A stretch of 64,000 nucleotides of DNA from Opeltia flavorubescens (GCA_000442125.1 KE546984.1:372001-436000), one strand, 5' to 3'. Shown: positions 52,163 to 64,000, numbered from the stretch's first letter. Numbers and translations are program-made. The notes: a model not told the origin generated them from the sequence alone.

Positions 52163-52803
52163 TTAAATCTTTAGACATTTGGAATGACGATAGCTCCAAA
52201 GAAGGTAAGTCCTGAAAAGTGACTTCATGCAAGAGATTGGTAGGATGAAAGTGTTTGAACGCCTCAACCTCCTTTCAAATTTGATACTGGAAATACTTTC
52301 GTGGATATAACAGTCGTAGGTCGTACTGGATTTGTTCCCTAAAGAAGCTCCTTGGTAAAGTGACCCAAGATGAAATGTCAACAAAGGAGACAAGATCGAT
52401 ATACTTGCTATTGGCAACATCCGGCGCCAGTAAACTCTTTTCCTCGTCCTGTACTTGTTGCAAAGCCCTGCAGACCTGTGAGATTGGCCAAAAGTCGGAC
52501 TTTTTCCATGTTGACGCACAAGAACCGACATAGATATAGCTCAAAGTCAAGATCCTGTTGAAGTCGTCTCACGACTTTTGGATAATGATATGCTTGCGAG
52601 ATTTTGAATGTTCAAGAGAGCAAAACCTAGGAAGAAGTATAAAGCTGTAAAATTATCAGATATGAAAGTATGATTCGGGGCATGAGAACTGCTAAATATA
52701 ATGCTGGAAGATAGACGAACATAGTCAGAGCAAGAATACCTTGCAAAACGAGATATGTAAGATAGGATACCGATCTGGTCCATAAATGATCGCCAGGACA
52801 CAT
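52163..52803 (-). pseudogene. Coding-like fragments in three frames, membrane-type start
   Basis: From ATG 52803 a frame gives a hydrophobic start (MCPGDHLWTRSVSYLTYLVL, then LALTMFVYLPALYLAVLMPR) and stops after about 56 codons. A second frame then reads YHYPKVVRRLQQDLDFELYL and NMEKVRLLANLTGLQGFATS to a stop. A third reads LLAPDVANSKYIDLVSFVDI to a stop near 52275. Each piece looks protein-like but no intron set I tried joins them cleanly. Either several short introns or decay. No family recognised. Confidence 0.3.
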
Positions 52804-52979
52804 GAATTTACTTGTTCAAGGGAGAATTTTGGAAGCTAGACGAAAACGTGGAAGGCGACAATACCTTCCGGCGCGACACGGCCAACATGTCCACCATAGT
52901 ACAGAATTATCAGATCGTTATTTACGCTTCGTCACCGAAGGTGGTATGAAGACGGCTTTTAATGGGGACTGAATGAATT

Positions 52980-53410
52980 CTGCGGCTTCAGCAGATCACG
53001 TTACCGCTTTCTGAGCTTTCTAAGGTGCTTCTTTTCCTTTGTTATAAAGCTCTTCTTCTCATTTTAGCCTCTATAGTATCGGAGGCGAGTTCTTTAACAA
53101 GGCTTCGGAACTTCGTAGCTCCATTGAGAATAAATATTCTTAAGTTTTAATAGTTTCAGGACTAGAAGAATAGTTCTCCTTTCTCTTTCTCGTACGAAGA
53201 TTCCTTAGTATCGGTAGACGCTTTTCCCGCTTTATTTAGCTCGCTATTGGATGATAATATTATAAGGGTAGTAAGTGCGCAGAAGTAAATAGATAGACAT
53301 TTACCTATAGAGGGAGAGTTTAATAATTCTTTAGGCTTTTAAAACCTAGAATCGCGAAAAGAAGAGTTTTTTTAACGAGAGCCAGGATCTACCCAAGTTA
53401 GAGGGGGGTT
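52980..53410. other. AT-rich patch with many TA steps (RIP-like)
   Basis: Composition changes: runs such as TTTAATAATTCTTTAGGC and TATTATAAGGGTAGTAAG, many TA dinucleotides, and few CA. That is what repeat-induced point mutation leaves in a duplicated element in ascomycetes. I see no terminal repeats or transposase motif. A TpA/ApT and (CpA+TpG)/(ApC+GpT) count would decide. Confidence 0.35.
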
Positions 53411-56109
53411 TTAGTCTCATATTTGCTGAGCCGAATTAGACTCGGGCTATCCATGTTGAAGAGATGGTTGATGCTGTGAAGTAGACATGTGACTCCAGAT
53501 TGGCGGTCCATATGGGTTTGCTTGCAATTGAGAACATGTCATAGCACGTATACTTGTATTTGTTGCCGCCAATGAATTCAGCAAAGCTTGTACGGCGCCC
53601 ACCAAACTAACGTTCGGATTTTGAGTTCTCTATAATGATCGTCAGTACCCAACGTATTAGGGAAGGTGTCTTTATCCTCAGCTAGGGTGATATTTTACAT
53701 CTCTGCACTGTTAAGCTTCGGTTGTGACAATCAGATCAACACTCGCCGTGGAGCTCTCCGGTATGTTCGATATCATTGGACAGACCCATTGGTGATATCT
53801 GTGGAGAACGAGACTTTGGGTGTAATTGATACGGAAACCAGATGGAAGGTACACGATACCAGTTCATTCCATCTGAACCTCTGATTCAACTAGGGACACC
53901 GATGAACTGTTTCCTTGACTCACTGCAACTCTGGCCCTTGGAAAACGCGCTTGCCCTGGGAACTAAAGAAGCTCTGCGATGTATGGTGATCACAAGAGGT
54001 TGAGTCGGAAGTAAATTCTAGGATCGATATATTCGACACTTCCAATCCATCGATAAGAAGTCTCCCACATCCGTTGTTCTTTAGCAGCATGGCGGAGACT
54101 CAAGTCAGAATAGATTAGCAAAGCTTGAACAGGGTGTAATGGTCTGGTAGCCCTCGTGGTGGTGAGGGAATTACATATGCCCATGAAGGAGAAGATATAA
54201 CCTAGTGACGAACAATTATGTTGAAATTTAATTCAAGTCTATGCGCTGTACTCTCTGTGTTGGCCGATATTACCAACTTCTTAAGGTCGAAGATGGAAGG
54301 GTCAATGGCCTTGAAAAACCCCTTTCTGCATCGCTCTTGCTCATTCCGTCTGACTCCTCACTAAGTTATTCACTGGTGGTGTTCTCCCCTTCCGAGTGAT
54401 GTCGGCGTCGGATTTGGGCTACTGATCAATTTGGCCTAGGTTGAGACTCTAGTTGTGGCACAGTCTGTAATGATCATATGGTGCTCGATCTGATGCTAGA
54501 GCAACTCGGCGGCCTAGAATACCCTCGCTAGCCCGTGAATTTGACTTAAGTCCTCTCAGCTTCGTGAGAAAAATTTGATCGGCGAGTGATCATGGGCCCA
54601 AGTGGCCGTAATCATTCCACGTGGTTATGCATTTTATTGTAGTGAAAGAAATTTATTGATGTAGGTACACAGGAGCAAAATGTTGAAATTTGTAGAGATC
54701 CACGAACCTCAAGTATCCTGAGGATATTGAGAAATTTGGAGAAGCGTGGGGGACCATTAAAGACAAAAGAAAAAGGAGAAGCCAGTGCCGAGTTAACCGT
54801 CCCTTGTCGTAGCTTCTCCCGAAATGCTGGAAATGTTTTTCTTATACATAGCGTCATTGTCAACAAAACCAGCGAACAAATTGACGGGTTGAATATCATG
54901 AAGATGCCTCCAGAAGTATGGCGATCGACGGATGGGAATTCAGGTGAAGACAATCATAGGGCATGAGTCTCTTACTAGAAATGCTCGATATCTTACTCAC
55001 GAAGCAGTATGGCTTCGTCTAATTTGTCTAGTCGTTTGTTCGATGTATCGAGGTGATTGATCAAGTCCCTGATCGACGATTGGCTAAGCCCTTTAACTTC
55101 ATGTTCTCGGATGCATCCGGAACAATGAATTTCCTGCTAATGAGCGAGCTTGACACCATCTATGAAGGTGTATTCCTAGGTGTAATGGACTGCTTTATAG
55201 TATTCTTGACTTCATTTCCCTCATATGTCTTGACTGGCGAGACATCGTCGATAGGTGTAAAAGTGTTATAGTTGAAATTGAGCTGTAAACATTCGATGAT
55301 GTGATCATATAAAGCCCAAAAGGAAAGATACGATGATATTCAAGTGAAACGTGGATAATTCCGAGATCNCCAGCCACAAAATTTCAAGATATCATGTGGA
55401 AAAAGGGGGCGTATCATTGGAGAGCAAGCACAGCAAACACCGTCTATCCTGCATCAAAGAAAAAAGACACAGCCCACCCCCTTATTCCTGTATCTCCTTA
55501 TCAGTCTCCTCTGCGTTGCGTATATGGTGTATCGCACAGTTAGAAAGATGTGGAGAAGGACCTCAAGCTTAGATGTCGGTATAAAGACAAGAGAACTCTC
55601 GATCAAACAGCTGGTGGCTGTTTTCACTCCAAGCTCCTTGGATTTCTAGTCGGCTCACTTAACCCACTATCGTAGATTGGCCCGATTTCTCTTGATACCT
55701 TCTTTTCGCGTCTCTGCCTGTCCAACGTAGGAGGGAGTTGACCCATATTGTCCTCATGGTTGGCGATGTACAGATTTTGACCTTCTTCCTAAGAGCCTCT
55801 CTTCAAGCTTCGGGCAAGCGGCAGTTTTGATGTCTCAAACTTTCTAGAGGCGAGAAATCTGCAATATCATGGACCCAAGGGCCTCGCTGATTGAGTCTAT
55901 AAATTCGGGATTCCCACAATTTCGAGTTTGAGCATCGATATGCTTTGGAACCGTCTGTAAGTGTGCTGGGGAATGGTGCCAGAAGCTATTCGCTAATGGG
56001 TGCTACATATAAGAAAATAAATGAGACTCCACATCTTGGAGGCGGATGAAGGAGTTGGGCGGATTGTATATGGACCTCGTATACGGCCCGACTCGATGGC
56101 CAGAGATTA
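53411..56109. other. Gene-poor sequence
   Basis: No defended gene; one N at 55369. Frames of 60-113 codons on both strands lack family signals. Confidence 0.45.
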
Positions 56110-56558
56110 TTAAAATGGTTCCATGGTAACTTCAAGACTTCGACTTGAGCCAATCATTCGTCTCATATATATGTCTCTGTGTCTGAGTAAGATTTCCGTT
56201 CGAGTAGTACTTCGTCCCTCGATTTGTGCTCTGAATTCGTGTTCTCGGCCTCTGTATCTCACAAGTCTCGGAATTCTCATTGTGTATCTTTTGCGAAGCA
56301 TGAGTTGCCCACTTTATGCCCGCGGCTACTTTTCAGCTTCAGATACAGAATTGCCCGTGGACGTCTCCTCTGGCTGTATTGGAGCGATGTCGGTCCAGTC
56401 GTCGCCATCTGAACAAGCAAAGCAAGATATCGGGTGGGAACGGTTGGAGCCTCTTCAAGCTTATCATGTAGATCGCTCTCTGAACGGAAGAGCTCGATCT
56501 TCGATTGTGCTTTGATTCCATCGCAGGTATTTGACATACTCAAGAGCAAGACCTCCAT
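56110..56558 (-). pseudogene. Coding-like fragments, possible gene end
   Basis: One minus frame reads IELFRSESDLHDKLEEAPTV. A second reads CFACSDGDDWTDIAPIQPEE, TSTGNSVSEAEK to a stop. A third, further on, reads IPRLVRYRGREHEFRAQIEG. The overlaps cannot all be real. The second looks like a typical acidic C terminus and could follow an acceptor CTTGTTCAG, but I found no matching donor. Confidence 0.2.
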
Positions 56559-58610
56559 CGCCTAAATAGTTTTCCCCATGCTTTGGACGCCCATATTGGC
56601 GGTGCCGGAGGTCAGCGTCATGAAAAGCCTACTGGCAACCTAAGAAGTTCTGGATCGCTTCGAATGTTAGGTCGATCGTAGTATGGTGATGTTATATTAC
56701 GGAATAGCTGGCTGGGTTCCTGACGCTCAATTCGTGGAACTCGGATAAGAAGACCATAGATAGAAATCTCACCCCAAATGCCGCGGTAGCGCCCACAAAC
56801 TCGCTCTGATGATCGATGCGTCCCACAGGTGTCTCGCACTATATAAGAAGTGACGTAGTATTAGTAGACAAAATAGTCATCCATAATATTGTTGCGAACC
56901 AGTGTACTTGGGCATACGTACTGGGAGCGAAGTTTGCTGGTCATCTATTGCTGATTGCTGTTCGTCCATTGCTAAAAGGTGAAAACTCAGAATAGAAGAT
57001 GGTAAATGATGGATGATAATAAGGATGGATGATGGTAGAGAAAGTATGATCATGAACGTCGGCCTCTGAATCGCGTTTTTAATTTCAAATGACCGGCCCA
57101 TTTCCGTTTGCTGCAAGCCATAAATGACGTGAAAGAGCTACTGGCGTAGCAAGAAGTGCAGTCTGCTGGTCACGCAGGGTCAATATACAAATAACTAGAA
57201 ACTCGTATATCATCCATAGAAGGATTTAGTAAAGAAATATTCGAAAAATTAGAGATGTGATATACATGACAATGAGTTTTTAAGCTTAAATGCCCTTCAG
57301 AAGGAATCGATACAACGAACATGATTATGGATATATATGCTTCAAAGAGCCGGGGGGATCTGCAGTCGCAGCCCAAAAGCAAAAAAAAAGAGCTTCAGCA
57401 TATTTGCCGCAAAGATTCGCCAAAGGCGGTTGAAGCTCCGGAAAATTGATAATGCTTACATCCAGGGTTGCCCACGCTAGCTTCGGATAGGTATGCGCAC
57501 CTACGCATTCAACAAGGAGGTTTGATTTTCAAGTCAGTCCCATCAAAGGCAACATCAAGCCAGCGCTTGCACTGGAGGGGAGAAATCATTCTGTGGAGCT
57601 TGAAATGCCTACTCGTAGACCTGGAAAAGGCGTGTATGTGGTGAATTATACGCTGTAGAATCGGCCTGAAGAGTGCTCTAAGGAGTCTCTGCCTCATCGA
57701 TAATCTTCATCGTGGGTTCCCTGCAAAGATTCCATATCGAGCGGCGTATTATGCAACTAATTGAAACATACCGAATTGGCGGAATGAAAATAAATGAAGT
57801 TGTAGAAAAGTCAAAAAATTCTTTGTAACAGGACCATCATAGGAAACACTGCTTTTTTTGGCTTGCTACGTTTGAACAAGAATTCCTCCTGCTTGAGATG
57901 CTGCGATACTGATGAGATATATATATCCACCAAGTAAGAATTGATAAGAAATGAGTTAGGGACATGAAGCGACAGGAATGGGTGTTTCCTAGAGAATTTC
58001 GCTGAATATATACCGATAGTATAGATGATAGGTGCTCATAGGAGAAGCTTGAACTTTGAAAAAAGTCTGTGTGTCATGAGGAAGGATAATTTTATCGTGT
58101 ACCGGTATATTTTAGGAAATATAGAAGAGTGGAGTAAGAGGGAAGAGAAGCCGGCTTAAGTATTTTGTAATTGAGCGCTAATGCACCAGAACATTGATTC
58201 GTCATCCTTGCTGAAAAGAGTCAACGGTACACAGTGGAGTGATCGAATGTGCGTCTAATTTGTTTGTCTCGTTGATCAAATCGTGAAATTCGGGGAAGGG
58301 AATTTCTGCTTAAGATGGGAGGAAGAATTTGTCGAAAGGGAGAGTGAATATCGTAGGGAAGGAGGCAATGACTGTGTAATTCTCATCTGATGGCCCTTCA
58401 CATAGTCTTTTTCATCTGCATCTGCACATCTTTAACAGTCACCAAAGTCGATGACTTCCAACATGTGTGCAAGTCAGACGTAGTTTGTAAAAGTGTGCAA
58501 GGAAAGAGTACCGCGGACAGAGGATGTAAATTTCATATGATTAGCTTAATGAAAACTTTTCAATCAGAGACTAATCGGATCACACGCCTGTTTGTAAGGA
58601 TTTTCAAACA
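56559..58610. other. Gene-poor, AT-leaning sequence
   Basis: No gene found. Around 56990-57050 there are repeated GGATGATAATAAGGATGGATGATGG-type units, a short imperfect GATGG repeat. The right end is the FAS1 3' flank. Confidence 0.45.
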
Positions 58611-60130
58611 TTACCAAATGAGAATTGCGGTCACGAATGCAGCGCCGAGTGCACAGATACCAATATATCGATCTAGAAGCACCATGGCTGCGGATGTCGA
58701 TCCTGTTGAGCTAGTTGCGGCAGGCTCGGTACCGCCGGTTGCCTCAGCTGCAGGACTGGTAGGGGATGCAGCTGGCATCGTGGTCTCTGAGATGAATGTG
58801 TTACTGGTGGCAGTGGACGTTGGGATAGCACCACCGCTCGCACTCGACGTCGCCGCCGCTAGAACCGGGGTTGGACTTGGTATATTCATCGTGTTGCTAT
58901 ACATCGAATCATTGGCTGGCGTAGTGATGTTGGTAGTAGTGTTGAGGAAACCCATGATCTGCCAAGCATCAGTCTCCCCTTGACCTTCTTTACATTTGCC
59001 AAGGGCGACCTTGAGAAATGAAGACAAGGCGACTTACTCTATCCAAAGCATGAACGCATCCAGTATTGGCGATGAAGTTAGTCCCTACGATCTGCGCATC
59101 ATTCAAAAAGATGGCGCCATTTCTCCGTGTCACGAGGATTGGATAACCATTTTGAGACTGAATCAGGTCCCCATCAGTAAAGTTTGTGGTGTAGTAAGAG
59201 CCTGTCAGGCCGTGGCGGGTCAATGTTGCGAGGAGAGATGCTGGTCCATCCGTGACATTGCCGTTGGTGTTGGCAAGATCATTCATTGCCGCGAAGGCTT
59301 CGTTATTTGGGCATACACATGTTAAGCCTTTGGCCGCATTCTGCAGAAAAGCAGCACCTCAGCGTACAGACTACGTGTAAATAGTCCTGTGAGACTTACC
59401 GTGCCTTCGGTAACATTCGTTCGATTTAACCCGAGGACGAATGAGGTCAAATTCTGAGCTGTCATGGTGTCTGTCTGGTTCACAGGTAGAGTAAGAAATC
59501 TGTCATACATTCAGATCATGTAGTGTGTCGTAAGGTCAAAACCCCTGATACCCACCCATCGACTACGTAGAAAAGCCCCCCGGACCAGTTGCCTGGTGTC
59601 TGCTCGAGGGTGACCTGGTTCCCTTCACCCGATTGAACGTCCACACTGCTAAGAGCATCGATTTGTCTTGCTGTGATTCTTGTCCCAGCGGTAGTGTCAT
59701 CGGCAGAAATGAAGACGACTTGAGACAGTCGGCCCCCAGCTGCCGGTACTTCGCGGTTGGCATACGTCGAGTTCGTCAGGGCAGTGCTCGAGATCAAGCC
59801 TCCTGGCCGTTGAATGTCTGACGATGATAGCGCTCCCTGCAATGTATGGTAGTTTAGAATATTCCCAACATCTGATGAAGAAAGACTGCTGATATTGGCG
59901 TTATTTTGCTGACGGTAAGTATCAAAAGCTTTGTTGCTCGGTACGAGAATAGTCTGCTGTTCCGGGCCAGTGCTGACATTTGTGAGTAGAGATGCTGCAA
60001 CCTCTGGAAAGCTTGAGAGGAGGTCGTTTAAATCAGACAGCTGAGTAAAGCGTGCTGTTGCATCCAGCAACGATTGAGCATGCACAGTGACACCTGCAAT
60101 GAGGTGTGTAATTATCGTCAAGTGCCTCAT
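58611..60130 (-). CDS. GPI-type fasciclin (FAS1) domain surface protein
   Basis: Probable cell-surface adhesion protein. Exons 60130-59556, 59499-59400, 59340-59038 and 58958-58611 (introns 56-79 nt) give 441 residues. The signal peptide is MRHLTIITHLIAGVTVHAQS. Two FAS1 domains follow: domain 1 (about 25-190) with TILVPSNKAFDTY, VGNILNYHTLQG and a closing GGLFYVVDG; domain 2 (about 195-325) with CVCPNNEAFAAMNDLA, LLATLTRHGLTGSYYTTNF and TGCVHALDRI. A Ser/Thr/Pro-rich stalk and a hydrophobic C terminus (LDRYIGICALGAAFVTAILI) fit GPI attachment near STGS. Many NxT/S sequons. Start: true ATG at the signal peptide. Confidence 0.9.
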
Positions 60131-61276
60131 GCTGAAGATCAATCAGGCGCAAGTCTTGGAACCTCATCATGGTGTCGGCGTGACGTCCGATCTTATGGAT
60201 GAAGCTGTGGAGGCACAGCTGCGCTTCTTCCAAATATGAGTCTTCCAGTACCTTTAGCTGCATGAGCAGTTGGCGACTACATGTCGGCAATTGGGGAGTC
60301 CTCAACCATTAACCACTCCTCAATTCTACCGTGGGAAGCGAGGCAGTGAGCAGACTAGCGAAGCAGAAACAGCAAAGATGTCGTAGTAACGTAGCACACC
60401 ACCTCTAGGCATCTAGCGCATCCAGGACTGGTGGCAATCAAATCAGAGAAGCAAGAGAAAGGAAGAGGGGTATGAACTTTCAGCAGCTGAGGTCAAGGTG
60501 AGGCTCTGGCGGAAAGGATTGGGTGGTGAACTTGAGCGACTTCTCTCTGCAGCTAATTGCCATGGCTCTTCAGATTGGATGGACTTGGCATCTTCTTCGA
60601 TCCAGGCTGAGGACGATGGAAAGCGGGGTCCATGCATAACACCGTACATGTCTGGCAATGATCTGTTCGATGTGAACTCCAACCGGTGTCGTACAATGAT
60701 AGTGCCACAGCCTCGACGCCAAAACATATTGATTGGTTTATTCGAGTTACACAGCGTCCACGCAAGCTCTTGGCCGAGTATATGTTTCCCAAAGCAGAAT
60801 TTGGACCAGCAAGCTAATGCATCATGAGCGAGAGAACTCTACCTGGCTGAGTTATTGTAGTCATTATCGTCCCTCACATTATTCAGCTGCGGCTGGCTCT
60901 CCGGATACTGAGATATCCTCCGAGGTGTAGCATCCGCCATTCTGGTTCGATATGTCGGTGCCGCGGAATGTACGCCCTGATAGATCAGATACCCCACGTC
61001 GGCTTTGAGTGATAAGAGCAACCTCTTATGTGCAGGAATCCTACTACTGTTCTCTTCGCGTATCGTGGCGTATCTGCAGCTGTTTCAGAGCATTCTTCAA
61101 ACGCCGTGAGATCTCGTCATTATCCATCGCTTATCTCTAAAAACGTCTATCCCATCCTGAGACATGAAATAGTTTAGGCCAAAGATCGATATCGTTTCTC
61201 GTTGTTTCTTTCTTATCGAGTGAGCACGTTTGGGAGACAAAGGGACCATAAGTTGACTGGTGTAATTCTCTTTAAC
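60131..61276. promoter_or_regulatory. Divergent upstream region of two surface-protein genes
   Basis: About 1.15 kb between the FAS1 gene and the next Cys-rich membrane gene. No gene I can support; frames up to 109 codons overlap on both strands without a signal. Confidence 0.45.
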
Positions 61277-62400
61277 ATGTTTCAAACATCGCGGCGCTGG
61301 AACCTCCGGCACAGCTTCCTGCTCTGTTGCAGATGGATGGCTTTTGCAGATGCCATGCAGCCTCGGCTTCCTATACCAACCATCGCAGGCTTGAGAGCAG
61401 CACAAGTGGTACCTGCGGATCTGGGAACGCCAACTACACCTCCCGAGTTTTCACCGGATCTTGAGAAGCGATTAAACAACGACCCTGCTATATGTGGCTG
61501 GGTGGAAGGTAGCGGAGGTAAGTGTTCAAGAAAGAGACTCGACATCAAAGAGACACAAGGAACTTAACGTAGTGCAGATAATCCTGTATCTTGCAATTCT
61601 GGCTACACCTGCGCTGCCACTTCGACCTATGTAGGCTGTTGCTCAACTGGTGATGTCGGGTGCAGAGTCTTGTTCACGACATGCTATGACAAGCAGGGAC
61701 CGTCATGTAAGGGCGCATGTGTCTTTAACAGCGCAGCATTGATATGGTAAGCAGCACATGACGAGTAGCGCAGACCACAAGCTGACGAAATAGTGACGGA
61801 CACACCCCATACTGCGCTACTTACCGTTATAATGGGAGTTCTATCGGCCTAGGGTGTGGGAATGTGGTGAAGTACGACAAATCAGTGTTCACCACCACCA
61901 CGCCAGGAGTAGTTCCCTTTGGCCAGGTTACCACGACAAGCTCAACCTTGGGAACGAACGCTCCAGGTAGAACAACAATTATCGCAGCTCCTTCACCGAC
62001 GTCGCAGTCAACCGATACAACGCTTATCAGTGGAGGTGCGATAGGTGGAACGGTGGCTGGGTCGATCCTCGTAGTTGCCGCTTTAATCGGTATCATATTC
62101 TTCTTCTGGCGTCGTCATCGGATCAAGAAAGAGCAGGAAAGACAGGCGGCGAACATGACATCCCAGAGAACGCACTCGTACGTGTATGCTGACTATGCAA
62201 AGCCGGATGCATCGACCCTTTCACCACCAATGTCACCGCCTATGCATTCCCGGCAACCATCTGAACAAGGCTTTGGATTTGCATCATCACCACCGTTGTC
62301 TGACAACGATCGTCCGTGGTCCCCGGAAAGTGTGAATTCCCAGAAAGGGCCCGTGGAGCTGGCAGCTGGTCAAGAGGACAGATCGACAAGGAAATATTGA
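61277..62400 (+). CDS. Cys-rich single-pass membrane protein, fungal surface type
   Basis: Exons 61277-61517, 61578-61746 and 61794-62400 (60- and 47-nt introns) give 338 residues. A weak hydrophobic N terminus (MFQTSRRWNLRHSFLLCCRW) may be a signal. The ectodomain (about 75-165) is Cys-rich: CGWVEGSGDNPVSCNSGYTC, YVGCCSTGDVGC, LFTTCYDKQGPSCKGAC and CDGHTPYCATYRYNG ending in GLGCG. I recall this 'GCC ... TTCYD ... C...C ... C...PYC.TY ... GCG' pattern from many ascomycete proteins of unknown role. Ser/Thr stalk, one helix (VAGSILVVAALIGIIFFFW), RRHRIKK stop-transfer, and a Pro/Ser-rich tail of about 95 residues. It diverges from the FAS1 gene. Confidence 0.82.
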
Positions 62401-62854
62401 GACGGCGAGATTTTGTGGAAAGCATAGATGTAAGAATAAAACTGTTTAGTTCAGTCTACGAGAGACTGTTTCACGTACTGGTGCAATGTAATAAACCTAC
62501 TGTGAAAATAATATGCTTTTGAAGTTTGAGAAGTATAGTATACGAAGAAGCAAGTACCTTACCTTAAATTAAGGTGCTGTCATGCTCTGACCTGCCCATG
62601 TTCGGTGTCACAGAACAACGGTAGTGACTTGATGACGGTATGATACGGTGACCATTTAAATCTTTGTGGCAATTACGACAATGTCGTCACCCCGCACTCG
62701 GTGCTGGTTGGAGGTAAAAAGTCTTGAGACATTTCCTTCGGTACTTGGGGAGGACTGAATTTCTCTAGTATTCAGATCAGGTTCGTCAACAAACCTCCGA
62801 ACAAGCAATATCAGACCCACTCCTCGTTGTTGTACCACCAGATCCAGTGAGAAT
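62401..62854. other. Intergenic region
   Basis: 454 nt; contains CTTACCTTAAATTAAGGTGC near 62557-62576, an inverted repeat ACCTTAAATTAAGGT that could be a palindromic site or hairpin. No gene. Confidence 0.45.
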
Positions 62855-63589
62855 ATGGACCCTACGGGCCCTTCGCAGCCAACCCTTGACACGGCATACG
62901 ATCATCCTTCGAACCCGGCAAGTCAGTCAGAGTACGAGCAGAAAAACTCAAGTTCAACATCAGCATCCACACAACGGTCGGGTCCAACGATTGACCAACG
63001 CGAACAAGGTGATGCGCCAGTATCGTCAAGCCATGGAGAAGGGCCCACACCGAGTAGCTTAGGCTACGGTGTCAGAGACGATAGCCAGGATGCTGGAGAA
63101 AGTGTATGTTGAATCAATTCCCCGTGTTCTCGTCACTCTTGAAAATGAGCGTTCCTACAGCTCGACATGTCATTGCCTCTAGTTCGTTTTTGCAGTGCTG
63201 CGGCGGCACTGCCCAAAAACGTATGGTTCTTGCTGACCATGACGAGATCATAGATGGGTGAACCAGTTTCTAACGTCGAGGGCGAACAAATGCGCGCAGC
63301 CGGAGAAGGCGACATCTCCTCGGCGCAAGACAATAAACATGGTTTCGGTGAACAAGCTGATCTGGCGTCGGGTTTAGACAGGAAAAAAGAGGAGCAGCAG
63401 GAGCTTCTAGACGAGAGATACAGTGGAGGCTCAAGTGAAAAGGGTGGACCAGGAGGAGTAGATATTCAGTCGGCTATCGGAGGTGGTGGGAAGAGTGTTG
63501 TCGGTGCTGCTCAAGGTAGTGGTGGACGGGGTGATGGAGAGGGAGGAGAAGGCGGAGGACGAGGGCTGGAAGGTCATGGAGATGTATAG
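62855..63589 (+). CDS. Small hydrophilic Gly/Ser-rich protein, unknown
   Basis: Exons 62855-63103 and 63254-63589, joined in phase over a 150-nt intron (GTATGT ... TCATAG), give 194 residues. Entirely hydrophilic, without signal peptide or membrane helix. The middle GYGVRDDSQDAGES|MGEPVS followed later by HGFGEQADLASGLDRKKEEQ looks conserved; I recall similar short fungal proteins of unknown role. The end is Gly-rich (GGGGKSVVGAAQGSGGRGDG). The composition fits a stress- or desiccation-type hydrophilin, which is inference. The second exon also begins with an ATG, so a shorter product is possible. Confidence 0.6.
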
Positions 63590-64000
63590 TGAAGCCATCA
63601 ACAGAAGCACAAGATTAGTCCCACAGTGCGACTCGAGAGAATTCAAGTGTTTTTCTACGGTGAGCTGTAAGGATTGAACACCGTTTGTCGATCATTTACC
63701 GTTCTAGATCTAGATGCTGCGGGTGGAGCCGATCTCGCTTCCAGACTTTAGACTTCGTGGAGACCAGGATGAGGGATCGCGACGTTCCTCCATCCTTCTG
63801 GTTCCTGGCTGGAATCAGGAACAATCGACCAATTATATTTCATCATTTCTCTGTACCTAGTCTATCTCTCTATACTCTCTCGCTTCCATCATTAGTCGGA
63901 GCCTGATAATATAATTTCTGGGCACGTCTTGGATATGTATGTATCTTCATGTACTCAAGATTCTCCTCCAAGCGTATTAGCCATTACCCAAACATGGAAA
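63590..64000. other. No supportable gene
   Basis: Tail of the window; short frames only. Confidence 0.5.

Noticed and set aside
52980-53410. Intact transposable element
   Set aside because: No terminal repeats, target duplications or transposase/reverse-transcriptase motifs were visible; only composition hints at a repeat relic.
60443-60827. Overlapping frames of 94 and 109 codons on opposite strands
   Set aside because: Neither has a family signal or leader; both fall in the divergent upstream region.

Overview
The window looks like nuclear DNA of a filamentous ascomycete (Pezizomycotina). Protein genes are split by very short GT-AG introns, mostly 48-63 nt, often with CTAAC/CTGAC-type branch sites. 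The gene set is typical of that group: palC, a sedolisin protease, FAS1 and Cys-rich surface proteins, an LRG1-type LIM-RhoGAP. The species cannot be told from the sequence. I found no tRNA, rRNA, CRISPR array or intact transposon.

From 1 to 47.1 kb genes are dense and mostly housekeeping, often in divergent pairs. In order: mitoribosomal mL54, an unknown tail-anchored-type protein, nucleolin-like NSR1 diverging from ALG6, COX17 diverging from RanGAP RNA1, exocyst SEC10 diverging from NUS1, a Cys-rich membrane protein, a secreted sedolisin, a small secreted protein, TAF3 diverging from TAF7, a long protein with a Mis18-like zinc domain diverging from complex I NDUFB10, palC (interrupted by a 100-N gap), an LRG1-like RhoGAP diverging from a tandem-UBC E2, MNN10, a giant single-pass membrane protein, and a conserved-looking unknown.

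From 47.1 to 58.6 kb I see no gene I would defend. The stretch holds an AT-rich patch rich in TA steps (53.0-53.4 kb) and several short coding-like pieces in clashing frames (48.0, 51.1-51.9, 52.2-52.8 and 56.1-56.6 kb). It is best read as a decayed or fast-evolving accessory segment. From 58.6 kb on come a GPI-type FAS1 adhesin, diverging from a Cys-rich single-pass membrane protein, and a small hydrophilic protein.

Functional threads: glycosylation and secretion (NUS1 makes dolichol precursor, ALG6 glucosylates the dolichol-linked glycan, MNN10 extends mannan in the Golgi, SEC10 tethers vesicles, LRG1 restrains Rho at growth sites); basal transcription (TAF3 and TAF7 from one promoter region); respiration (COX17, NDUFB10, mL54); and the cell surface. 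Several models exist only after splicing (COX17, NUS1, NDUFB10, TAF3, FAS1, LRG1, the Mis18-like gene). Exon joins were worked out by hand from splice signals, reading phase and family fit.
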